Assembly: GCF_000429325.1 (NCBI RefSeq) | Contig: NZ_AUBQ01000012.1 | Location: 1-64,000, forward strand | Source of the DNA: Fundidesulfovibrio putealis DSM 16056 | GTDB lineage: Bacteria > Desulfobacterota > Desulfovibrionia > Desulfovibrionales > Desulfovibrionaceae | DNA: 64,000 nt | Reading direction: 5' to 3' | In this document: positions 17,544 to 24,910 of the stretch, in pieces | How the letters are laid out: every line of letters starts with the position of its first letter | How positions within the stretch are numbered: the stretch's first letter is position 1 | Position numbers and translations under genes: made by a program | Notes under the pieces: generated by a model | Told to the model about the DNA's origin: nothing | Database searches by the model: none | Seen by the model: only the letters and a program-made list of their open reading frames with translations

Positions 17544-17577
17544 GAAGAGGCCGGGTCATCGCTGACCCGGCCTCTTC
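17544..17577 (+). terminator. strong hairpin terminator after the MetE-like gene
   Basis: A perfect 15-bp stem, gaagaggccgggtca (17544-17558) with its complement at 17563-17577, has the four-base loop tcgc. It is followed by aatctt, a weak T-run. It closes the TusA/DsrE/MetE operon. Confidence 0.8.
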
Positions 17578-17615
17578 AATCTTGCCAGTCTGTTCCGTTT
17601 GTATGCGGTTCGGTC

Positions 17616-17644
17616 TGGACTGACGGATGGCGCCGAAGGGGGGC
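17616..17644 (+). repeat. direct repeat of the tRNA-Leu 3' end (possible left attachment site)
   Basis: These 29 bp match 29430-29458 at 27 positions in the same orientation. The matched stretch covers the last 17 bases of tRNA-Leu(GAG) and 12 bases beyond it. Weaker similarity continues left to a shared tttgtatg at 17598. There is no tRNA here, only this piece. This is what an old integration into the tRNA would leave. Confidence 0.6.
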
Positions 17645-18058
17645 ACCAAACATGCACGATAAGTACCTGTAATCACGCTGCAATACTATTTCATAAACAA
17701 TTAATACCTCTAAAATCATACCCTGCCCCAACGCTGCAACCTGTTTGTCTGGATGACCCACACACTCAATGAGGGGCATCCCTGGTGAAAGAGGGGGGGG
17801 GACCCCTCCCCCGCCCCCGTTCATAGGTTCCATCCACCCAGTAAAGGTTCAGGTGGAACGTCCGCAGGGGGAGGCAAAAACAACTACAGATTATCCAGAG
17901 CAGACAGGCAAATTTCTGCGTCTATCTCCCTGGCCGGGGTCTAACGTAGGTAAAGCAAGCCAGAAACGCTATTCTGGCCTGTGTTGCACTGTGTTGCTTG
18001 ATGGATTCACTTATTCCTCAAACGGTTCGCGGCGGAATGATCGTTCTCCTATGTTGGC
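17645..18058. other. intergenic stretch left of the USP gene
   Basis: No gene is supported. The part from 17660 to 17760 is AT-rich. A G/C tract near 17793-17818 (nine G, then acccctccccc) can form a hairpin. It lies downstream of the leftward USP operon and may hold its transcript end. Confidence 0.35.
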
Positions 18059-18910
18059 CTATCCCTTGGTCACCCACACTGGCAGGGTGGAGTGGGCCAC
18101 GATCCATTCCACCACGCCGCCCATGAGCAGCCTGCGCAGGCCCGTACGTCCGTGCGAGGCAATGACGATTGTCCCGTTGCCGCCTTCTTCGGCGAACCTC
18201 AGGATTTCCTCCGGGGCGTTGCCCTCCAGAAGCCTGCTCTTGGCGGCCACGCCAGCCGCCCTGGCCATGTCCATGACCTCGGCGATGAACCCCTTGGTGG
18301 ACGCGGCCAGCTCCTGCGCGGCTTGTGGGGCCAGCGCCAGATACTCGTTAGGCACATCCATCACCGACACCACCTCCACCATGGAGTCGAGCTCCCTGCC
18401 CAGGGCCAGGGCCTTTTGAGCAGCGTGCTGGGAGAATCGCGACCCGTCCGTAGCCAGGACCAGCCTGCGCAGGTTCACCACGGCTCCGTCGGGCACGATG
18501 AGCACGTCCGTATTGGAGAACCCTATGGTCCGCGCCGTGACGCTCCCCAGGAGCAGCCGCCCCATGGTGGAAGTGTTACGCCTGCCCATGACCACCAGGT
18601 CCGCGCGCATGGAGTCGGCCAGATCGGCGATCATCTGGCCTGGCTCGCCCTCCTCACACACGGTCGTGAGCGGGAGGCCGCGCAGGGCGGCCTCCCTTTT
18701 GGCGTTATCCAGGGCCTGCTCGCAGGGCTGGCGCAGCACGCGGGCGATGTCGCCCACGCCGACCAGCCTCAGGTCGCCCTGGTAGGGCGGAGCCACCGCC
18801 ACGGCGGTCAGGGATGCTCCGTGCGTTCCGGCCAGATCCAGGGCGGCCCTCAGGGCGTGAAGGCTGGACTCGGAATCATCGACGCTGACGAGCAGGCGCT
18901 TTAAGGACAT
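18059..18910 (-). CDS. tandem universal stress protein
   Basis: This 283-aa protein carries two UspA domains (about residues 1-143 and 146-283). Each domain begins with a beta strand and an Asp (LLVSVDDSE and LVLATDGSR). Each ends with the nucleotide-binding Gly/Ser pattern (GRRNTSTMGRLLLGSV and GRTGLRRLLMGGVVEWIV). The second pattern has Gly where Ser is usual. It is the last gene of a leftward operon: its ATG lies one base after the TAA of the TauE gene. It probably binds ATP and supports the stress role of the cluster; the exact role is unknown. Confidence 0.9.
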   Translation of the reverse strand: MSLKRLLVSVDDSESSLHALRAALDLAGTHGASLTAVAVAPPYQGDLRLVGVGDIARVLRQPCEQALDNAKREAALRGLPLTTVCEEGEPGQMIADLADSMRADLVVMGRRNTSTMGRLLLGSVTARTIGFSNTDVLIVPDGAVVNLRRLVLATDGSRFSQHAAQKALALGRELDSMVEVVSVMDVPNEYLALAPQAAQELAASTKGFIAEVMDMARAAGVAAKSRLLEGNAPEEILRFAEEGGNGTIVIASHGRTGLRRLLMGGVVEWIVAHSTLPVWVTKG

Positions 18911-18911
18911 G

Positions 18912-19979
18912 TTACGCCTCTTGCTGTTGGGTGGAGGGCGACATGGCCCGCTTGGCCTTGAGCATGCTGCCCAGGATGATGACCGCGCCCACCAGCAGGG
19001 AGATGACCATGAACACGAAACTGGCCTTGCTGAGCAGCGCCAGGGTGGCCTCGCTCACGTCCATCATGCCCAACTGGCCCAGGTATTCGGGCATGGCCAG
19101 AGCGCGCGACACGGCCACGATGAGCATGATGGTGCCCATGACGATCTTGATCATGTGCTCCTTCACGTAGGTGGTGCCGATGGCCCCGAGCTGCACGCCC
19201 AGGAGCGATCCGGCCAGGATGATGAGCGTCAGGCGGATGTCGATCATGCCCTGCATGGCCCAGTTGACGGACCCGGCCAGGCCCATCACGAAGGCGATCA
19301 CCAGCTCGGTGGCGGAGGCCACCAGGCTGGTCGCGCCCAGGATGTAGATCATGCCCGGAACGCCAACGAATCCGCCCACGGCGATGGTGGCAGCCAGAAG
19401 GCCAGTGGCCAAGCCTACGGGCAGAAGGAACCACAGGGAGATGCGCAGGTTGGCGCGCTTGAAGGTGACCATGGGCCAGATTTCGAGCTTCTGCAGGCGC
19501 AGAGCGATGGAACAGGTCTGCTCCACGCCGCAGGAATTCTTGGAGGACTTCAGGGCGTCGGCCATGACTATGCCGCCCACCACGACCAGCACCACCACGA
19601 AGGACACGCTGACGTACAGGTTGGAACCGGCTTGGCCCCAGGCGGCCAGGATGGCGTTCTGGATCTTGATGCCGATCTGCACGCCCACGCCTGCGAAAGC
19701 GGCCATGAACAGGCCCAGCTTGATGTCCACCTGGCCGTAGCGATAGCGCTTGATGGAGCCTACCAGGGCCTTGGGGAACTTGTGGCACATGTTGGAAGCC
19801 ACAGCCACGGTGCCGGGGACGCCCAGGCTCATCATGCCGGGGGTGAGCACGAACGCGCCGCCCGATCCGATGAAGCCGCTGACCAGTCCGCCGATGAATC
19901 CCACGATGAACAGAAAGCCGATCCCGGTGGGGTCCAGCTGGATGAACTTAGTGGCCTCGTTGAGCATATCCATTTGCAT
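18912..19979 (-). CDS. TauE/SafE-family sulfite/sulfonate exporter-like permease
   Basis: This 355-aa integral membrane protein has about eight helices and the duplicated TauE/SafE core. The first repeat holds GFIGGLVSGFIGSGGAFVLT, the second LLAATIAVGGFVGVPGMIYI. Family members move organosulfur anions or sulfite outward. The loop between the halves (about residues 125-165) holds two cysteines (NSCGVEQTCS), which is unusual. AAGGAG lies 4 bases before the ATG. It sits between a small membrane protein and a tandem USP. The substrate is unproven. Confidence 0.85.
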   Translation of the reverse strand: MQMDMLNEATKFIQLDPTGIGFLFIVGFIGGLVSGFIGSGGAFVLTPGMMSLGVPGTVAVASNMCHKFPKALVGSIKRYRYGQVDIKLGLFMAAFAGVGVQIGIKIQNAILAAWGQAGSNLYVSVSFVVVLVVVGGIVMADALKSSKNSCGVEQTCSIALRLQKLEIWPMVTFKRANLRISLWFLLPVGLATGLLAATIAVGGFVGVPGMIYILGATSLVASATELVIAFVMGLAGSVNWAMQGMIDIRLTLIILAGSLLGVQLGAIGTTYVKEHMIKIVMGTIMLIVAVSRALAMPEYLGQLGMMDVSEATLALLSKASFVFMVISLLVGAVIILGSMLKAKRAMSPSTQQQEA

Positions 19980-20003
19980 GTTCTCCTTAATGTGCTTGGC
20001 GTG

Positions 20004-20303
20004 TTAGGCGCTGACGGTGGCGCGGGGACGGGAATCCTTGCGGGCGGGGGCCTGCGCGGCGGTCTGTGCCGGAGCCTTCTTCACCGCGTCGATGCCGAGC
20101 ACTTCCCAGAGGGTGCCCGCGAAGGTGCCGTGAATCCAGGAGAACAGGAATACGGTTGCGATAGGCAGCACGGTGTACACCCCGCCCTTGGCGAAGTTGG
20201 CCATGATGATGTCCTGGAACAGGTACACGGCTGTGTAGATGGCGCAGCTGCCGATGCCGTATGCCATGAGCTTGACCACAGGCTTTTTCTTGGACGCGTG
20301 CAT
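20004..20303 (-). CDS. small membrane protein of the TauE operon
   Basis: This 99-aa protein has two predicted membrane helices (about residues 12-32 and 42-65, LPIATVFLFSWIHGTFAGTL). A Lys/Ala/Pro-rich cytoplasmic tail follows. A basic N-terminus (HASKKKP) sets the likely topology with both ends inside. AGGAG is seen upstream. It lies 24 bp upstream of the TauE-like gene and probably acts with it, perhaps as an accessory subunit. I do not recognise a named family. Confidence 0.75.
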   Translation of the reverse strand: MHASKKKPVVKLMAYGIGSCAIYTAVYLFQDIIMANFAKGGVYTVLPIATVFLFSWIHGTFAGTLWEVLGIDAVKKAPAQTAAQAPARKDSRPRATVSA

Positions 20304-20358
20304 TTTGGACTCTCCTCGTTGCTAAAAATTTCACAAACAAGGGCGGACCAAGGCCCCC

Positions 20359-20898
20359 CTACCCGATCACCTCAAACAGGGGCATGCTCACATGGAAGCC
20401 GTCCCTGCCACGCTGCTCTTTGACCGCGAGCACGAACTCCACCCGCCTGAGCCGTGCGCACTCCTGCTCGACCACCTCGGCCACACGCCCGAACCGCATG
20501 AGGTGGCGAAAAGTCACTCCCGCTTCCCTGGCCTCGCGTGAAAATTGCTCGGCGGACTTCTCCGCCCTCTGCTCGAAAATCTCTCTGGCCTTCTGCGCAT
20601 GTGCCTGCGAAGCGTCTGCTTCGGGCTTGGACACGCTCAAGGCCACTACTTCCGTGCCCAGCCGCCCGGCCACGCCCAGGGCATGGCGGATGAGCGCGGG
20701 AGGAAAGTCCGACTCGGTGGACACCGCCACGATCTTCCTGCCCTCTCTTCCCGGTGCGCTGAGCCCCAATTCGGACACGGGCAGGTCATGCTCCGCCAGT
20801 CCGGCGACCCACCCTGTGTCCTCCAGGAATTCCCGGAGGCGGGCAGGCCGCCGTGCCTGGACCAAGGGGTCTGGCTTCAGGCCGAACCGTGACGCCAT
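20359..20898 (-). CDS. universal stress protein-like protein
   Basis: This 179-aa protein has one UspA-like alpha/beta domain from about residue 52 (KIVAVSTESDFPPALIRHAL, then VVALSVSKPEAD). The C-terminal strand is FVLAVKEQRGRDGFHVSMPL. The first ~50 residues are extra and basic. The canonical GxxGxxxxxxxxxGS nucleotide-binding pattern is absent, so it may not bind ATP. It lies in the leftward USP/TauE operon. Confidence 0.7.
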   Translation of the reverse strand: MASRFGLKPDPLVQARRPARLREFLEDTGWVAGLAEHDLPVSELGLSAPGREGRKIVAVSTESDFPPALIRHALGVAGRLGTEVVALSVSKPEADASQAHAQKAREIFEQRAEKSAEQFSREAREAGVTFRHLMRFGRVAEVVEQECARLRRVEFVLAVKEQRGRDGFHVSMPLFEVIG

Positions 20899-20904
20899 GG
20901 CAGC

Positions 20905-21066
20905 CTAGACCCTGACCCTCGGACGGTTGTCCGGGCGCTTGACGGTGGCTGTCGCTTTCATCTCACGGGGTTCGTCCCGGAGGTCGCGAGCCTCCTGGAG
21001 CTGGTCCCGCTCGGCGAAAGCCAGGGCTGCGAATGTGGTTTCGATGTGTTCCCTGATGCTGGCCAT
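20905..21066 (-). CDS. 53-aa small protein, first gene of the USP/TauE operon
   Basis: The short frame starts MASIREHIETTFAALAFAER and continues with an acidic-basic helix and a basic end (VKRPDNRPRVRV). AGGAGG stands 7 bases before the ATG. The next gene starts 6 bp after its stop. No membrane segment is seen. The strong ribosome-binding site and tight spacing support a real gene. The function is unknown; an assembly or regulatory role with the following USP is possible. Confidence 0.65.
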   Translation of the reverse strand: MASIREHIETTFAALAFAERDQLQEARDLRDEPREMKATATVKRPDNRPRVRV

Positions 21067-21314
21067 GTCTGTGTCCTCCTCGTCGCTTTGCCCCCCTTAA
21101 CCAAGAAGCATGCCAGAATTAATATACTGAATTTATTGACTATTATCTGACTTTAAAAATAAATGCGTTGCGGAGTGCAACGCTTGGAGCCGCAAGGGAG
21201 GCGTAGAGCGCGTTGCGCATCACAACAGGCGTTGCAAAACGCCACAGAGGCACTTCGGGTGGTTGCGCCCAGGCTTGGAAAACACGTACGAGGGGAGAAA
21301 TCACAGAGGTGAAC

Positions 21315-23324
21315 ATGATCTTCTTCCAGAAGCGCACCGAGGGAAAAGCCCCCCCGTCGCCCAGCAGCGACCTGGACGTTCTGACTGAACGCGCCAAGAG
21401 CCCGGATCTGCCGCCCCACGCCAGGGAGGCCGCCCTGCGCGAGCTGGACCGGCTCTCCAAGACCGACCCGTCCGTGGCCGAGTACTCCGTGGGCATCGGG
21501 TATCTGGATTTCCTGCTGGGCCTGCCCTGGAGCGCGGCCACCCAGGATCGGCTCGACCTGGCCAGCGCGGGGGAGGTCCTGTCCGGGCGGCACTTCGGGC
21601 TGGGGCAGGTGAAGGAGCGGGTGCTGGAGTATCTGGCCTCACGCGCGCTTCGGGCCTCGTCCGACTTCCACATCCTGGTGGTGGACGACGAGGACATCGC
21701 CCGCACCAACCTGGAGTACGTCCTGAAGAAGGAGGGCTACCGGGTGCGCGGCGCGTGCAACGGGCTGGAGGCCCTGGAAGAGGTGCGGCGCTGGGAGTTC
21801 GACCTGATCGTCACCGACCTCAAGATGGACAAGATGGACGGCATGCAGCTTTTGGAAGAGGCCCGCAAGCTCTCGCCGTCCACCCAGGTGATGATGGTCA
21901 CGGGATTCGCCACCGTGGACACCGCCGTGCAGGCCATGCGCCAGGGCGCGGTGTACTATCTGGCCAAGCCCGTGAACCTGGACGAGCTGCGCGCCACCGT
22001 GGCCCAGTTGGCGCGCGGCAAGGCCGCGCCTACGGTGTTTCGAAGCCCGGTGCTGTGCTTCACCGGCCCTCCCGGAACGGGCAAGACCTCCGTGGGACAG
22101 GCCATCGCCGAGGCCCTGGGGCGCAAATTCCACCGCATGTCCCTGGCAGGGCTGCGGGACGAGGCCGAGCTTCGCGGCCACCGGCGCACCTATGTAGGCG
22201 CGCTGCCGGGCCGGGTGCTCCAGTCCGTGCATCGCCTGGGCGTGCGAAACCCGGTGTTCATGCTGGACGAGATGGACAAGATCGGCAAGGACTTCCGGGG
22301 CGACCCGGCAGCCGTGTTCCTGGAGATGCTGGACCCGGAGCAGAACAGCCAGTTCGTGGACAACTACCTGGAGGTCCCCTTCGATCTCTCCCAGGTGCTG
22401 TTCATCGCCACGGTCAACGACGTGCGCGAGCTGTCCGGCCCGCTGCTGGACCGCCTGGAGGTCGTCCCCTTCCAGGGGTACACGGCAGCCGAGAAGGTGC
22501 AGATCGCGCTCAGGCATCTGCTGCCGCGCCAACTGCGCGAGCACGGCCTGACCCACCCCTACCCGGACTTCACGCCGCCAGCGGTGAACGCCGTGGTGGA
22601 CGGCTACACCCGCGAGGCCGGGGTGCGGAACCTGGACCGCGAGCTTGGCCGGGCCTGCCGCAAGCTCGCCAAACTTCGCCTGGAGGGCGAGCAGCCGCCG
22701 TCACCAATTACGGTCGACGAGGCGCTGGTTCCTGCGCTTCTTGGGCCGCGCCGCTTTGTGCGCGAAGCCGCCGGGGGCGAGCCGCGCGTTGGCGTGGCTA
22801 CGGGCTTGGTCTACGCGGACCACGGTGGGGAGATCATCTTCGTGGAGGCTATCCGCATGAAGGGGACCGGCAACATCACCATGACCGGTTCACTGGGGGA
22901 GGTGTTGTGCGAGTCGGGCAAGACCGCGCTCAGCCTGGTGCGCTCGCGTGCGGCGGAGCTTGGCATCGACCCCGACGCGTTCATGCTGGAGGACCTGCAC
23001 GTACACATCCCGGCAGGGTCCATCCCCAAAGAAGGAAGCTCTGCCGGGCTGACCTTGGCCATGGCCTTGGCTTCGCTCTATACGGGAAAGGCGCTGCGGC
23101 GCGACGTGGCCATGACCGGGGAGATCACGCTGACCGGGCAGGTGCTGCCTGTGGGAGGAATTCGGGAAAAAATACTGGCTGCGGCGCGCGCCGGAGCCAG
23201 GAGAGTGATCCTGCCGGACGGCAACAGGCCGGAGGTGCAGGCCATGTCGGGCGACGAGACCGCCGGGGTCGAAGTGGTGTTCGTGAAAACGATGTTCGAG
23301 GCGCTGGGGCTGGTGGTGGCGTGA
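21315..23324 (+). CDS. Lon-type ATP-dependent protease with embedded receiver domain
   Basis: This 669-aa protein resembles Lon but replaces most of the substrate-binding N-domain. A short Lon-like N-terminal piece (about residues 12-110, including GIGYLDFLLGLPW) is followed by a response-regulator receiver (about 115-235). In it, acidic residues lie in ILVVDDEDIA, the phospho-acceptor Asp in LIVTDLKMDKMDG, and Lys in LAKPVN. The AAA+ domain has Walker A GPPGTGKTS and Walker B FMLDEMDKIG. The C-terminal protease has Ser in PKEGSSAG and Lys in GIREKILAA. The start has AGAGGTG upstream. Phosphorylation may gate proteolysis. Confidence 0.9.
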   Translation: MIFFQKRTEGKAPPSPSSDLDVLTERAKSPDLPPHAREAALRELDRLSKTDPSVAEYSVGIGYLDFLLGLPWSAATQDRLDLASAGEVLSGRHFGLGQVKERVLEYLASRALRASSDFHILVVDDEDIARTNLEYVLKKEGYRVRGACNGLEALEEVRRWEFDLIVTDLKMDKMDGMQLLEEARKLSPSTQVMMVTGFATVDTAVQAMRQGAVYYLAKPVNLDELRATVAQLARGKAAPTVFRSPVLCFTGPPGTGKTSVGQAIAEALGRKFHRMSLAGLRDEAELRGHRRTYVGALPGRVLQSVHRLGVRNPVFMLDEMDKIGKDFRGDPAAVFLEMLDPEQNSQFVDNYLEVPFDLSQVLFIATVNDVRELSGPLLDRLEVVPFQGYTAAEKVQIALRHLLPRQLREHGLTHPYPDFTPPAVNAVVDGYTREAGVRNLDRELGRACRKLAKLRLEGEQPPSPITVDEALVPALLGPRRFVREAAGGEPRVGVATGLVYADHGGEIIFVEAIRMKGTGNITMTGSLGEVLCESGKTALSLVRSRAAELGIDPDAFMLEDLHVHIPAGSIPKEGSSAGLTLAMALASLYTGKALRRDVAMTGEITLTGQVLPVGGIREKILAAARAGARRVILPDGNRPEVQAMSGDETAGVEVVFVKTMFEALGLVVA

Positions 23325-23342
23325 TTATCTGGAGGTTCTGAA

Positions 23343-23576
23343 GTGCTAAGGCATTATCCTGTGATTCTTCATACAGAGGACGGCGTGAGCTGCGGCGTGA
23401 CTGTGCCGGATTTCCCCGGCTGTTTCACGTCCGGCGAGACACTGGAGGAGGCGCTTTCAAACGTCCAAGGGGCGGTGGAGGCGTATCTGTTAATTCCCGG
23501 AGGGAGGGCGTCACCTCCCTCCGATCGGGCGGCATTATGTGAACATGTTAATAGAGCAGGTTCCTGCAAGTTTTAA
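23343..23576 (+). CDS. HicB-like antitoxin, apparently truncated, without HicA
   Basis: The first ~48 residues match HicB (YPVILHTEDG, then VTVPDFPGCFTSGETLEEAL). The usual C-terminal DNA-binding part is missing; the last ~28 residues are unrelated. The GTG start has GGAGG upstream and follows the lon stop by 18 bp. A G/C hairpin (ggagggagg and cctccctcc) lies within the last third. No hicA toxin gene is seen on either side. Its end overlaps the end of the convergent DsrE gene. It is either a relic or a free-standing partial antitoxin. Confidence 0.65.
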   Translation: MLRHYPVILHTEDGVSCGVTVPDFPGCFTSGETLEEALSNVQGAVEAYLLIPGGRASPPSDRAALCEHVNRAGSCKF

Positions 23577-23987
23577 ATACTGCTCCGCGTTCATGATCTC
23601 AACGCCCTCGATCAGTTCGTCTTCCGGTATTTTCATCATATCCAGCGTCATCTTGCAGGCATAAATATTTACGCCTTCAAGTTGCGCCATCTCAAAAATC
23701 TCTTCGAGACTCGGGATGTTCGCATCCTCAATTTGTTTTTCCATCATGCTGGTGGCGATGTTCGACATGCCTGGAATTGCTCCCAGGAATCCTGGCGGGT
23801 GGAATTTGAGTTTGGACATGTACCCCTTGCGGACTACGTTTATGCCCATAAATGTGTAGAATAGAGAAACATCATGGCCGAGCCGTCGTGCGTTAAGCGC
23901 CAACACGAGGGATGGGTATGCTCCGTCCAAAGTACCTTTTGAACATATGAATGTGTAGCGCTGTTTGTCTTCATTCACGGTTTCCAT
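23535..23987 (-). CDS. DsrE/DsrF-like (peroxiredoxin-like) family protein
   Basis: This 150-aa protein has a DsrE-type fold. The first strand is YTFICSKGTLDGAYPSLVLA, then DVSLFYTFMGINVV. A long central insert of about 50 residues is rich in Met (FLGAIPGMSNIATSMMEK). The conserved Cys lies in NIYACKMTLDMM. This longer form is the DsrE/DsrF/DrsH-like group, usually linked to sulfur redox chemistry. The ATG at 23987 has GGAGAAGG upstream. It converges on the truncated HicB gene. Confidence 0.8.
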   Translation of the reverse strand: METVNEDKQRYTFICSKGTLDGAYPSLVLALNARRLGHDVSLFYTFMGINVVRKGYMSKLKFHPPGFLGAIPGMSNIATSMMEKQIEDANIPSLEEIFEMAQLEGVNIYACKMTLDMMKIPEDELIEGVEIMNAEQYLKLAGTCSINMFT

Positions 23988-24082
23988 GTGACCTTCTCCT
24001 CTCGGCAAGAGTACTGGTTGGAGGTTATATCCCACCCTCGTATGCCGTTTGCAGGAAATGAAGTCAAACAACAGCTGCCAGT

Positions 24083-24170
24083 CTACTCCCCATCCTCATG
24101 CAGTTTCAGTTTGCGTCACAGCGGCACCCGGTCAAATCCAGGAATCCCGGTACCTTTTCCCTTATGGCAG
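24083..24170 (-). pseudogene. relic of the 3' end of an NtrC-type response regulator gene
   Basis: On the minus strand this stretch reads GFDRVPL, a stop, then RKLKLHEDGE and a stop. The last residues of the intact regulator at 24911 read GIDRVSLWRKLKRYGLGE and a stop. The nucleotide match continues upstream for about 25 bases. It is the helix-turn-helix tail of a second regulator gene that has been lost, or a partial duplication. Confidence 0.5.
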
Positions 24171-24226
24171 GCCTGCGATCCCATGCCGCCTCCATGCCAG
24201 TCGCGCCCCGGCGCCCCACCCCTCAC

Positions 24227-24796
24227 TTACTGATATTTCAGGCTGGTCTTGGCCTTGCGCCGTTGCTCTTTGCTGGCAAAATTCTTGATGGTGGTCTCCA
24301 TCTGGCAGCACTTCATTTTGTAGTTGCTGTTCTCTTTCTTCAGGTGGACCATGATTTTGTGCAGCTTGTTGATGTCCACCGGTGCGCTTTCCGTCGCATT
24401 TTTCAGCAAGAGCTCCAGTTTTGTATTTTTGCGCTGGAGTTCCTCATTTTCTATCATCTTCGTGTCGGCGTATCGTCTCAGATGCAGAAGCTCGAACTTC
24501 ATCTGCTTGAATGCGATGATCAGCCGCTGAATCTTAGTTGAGTCACCAGTTATCAGCTCGTATGTCTTCAGCTTATGCTTCAGACCGTCATTTTCGTTCT
24601 CGAGCGCCTGATTTATCCCTTTCACGACGAGCACTTCATCTTCAAGCTTCAGCACCTGGGCTCGCTTGATCGCTAGTTCGCTTTGCTGACCCACCAATTT
24701 CTGCTTGTAGACTCCGATGGCTGACTTGGCCTTGTCGGTGATCGACTGAACATACGACTTGAGCGATGCGTAGATGTTGCCGCCAAACAAATTCAT
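24227..24796 (-). CDS. coiled-coil hypothetical protein
   Basis: This 189-aa Lys/Glu/Leu-rich protein has a predicted long coiled coil from about residue 35 to 175 (for example VLKLEDEVLVVKGINQALEN). No signal peptide or membrane segment is seen. The base composition is clearly lower in GC than its neighbours, which suggests transfer. The ATG at 24796 is chosen over a TTG at 24811 because GAGGA lies upstream. It lies next to the DsrE gene and just downstream of the NtrC-type regulator gene on the same strand. I do not recognise a family. Confidence 0.65.
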   Translation of the reverse strand: MNLFGGNIYASLKSYVQSITDKAKSAIGVYKQKLVGQQSELAIKRAQVLKLEDEVLVVKGINQALENENDGLKHKLKTYELITGDSTKIQRLIIAFKQMKFELLHLRRYADTKMIENEELQRKNTKLELLLKNATESAPVDINKLHKIMVHLKKENSNYKMKCCQMETTIKNFASKEQRRKAKTSLKYQ

Positions 24797-24910
24797 AGGA
24801 ACGGTCCTCAAGAGCTATTCGACCGGAAATGCTTCGAATCGTGCTCACCCTTGCCGGGGGATGATGTTGCAGGTTGATGCCATGAGCGCCGTAACCGCAG
24901 GGTGCGCCCC

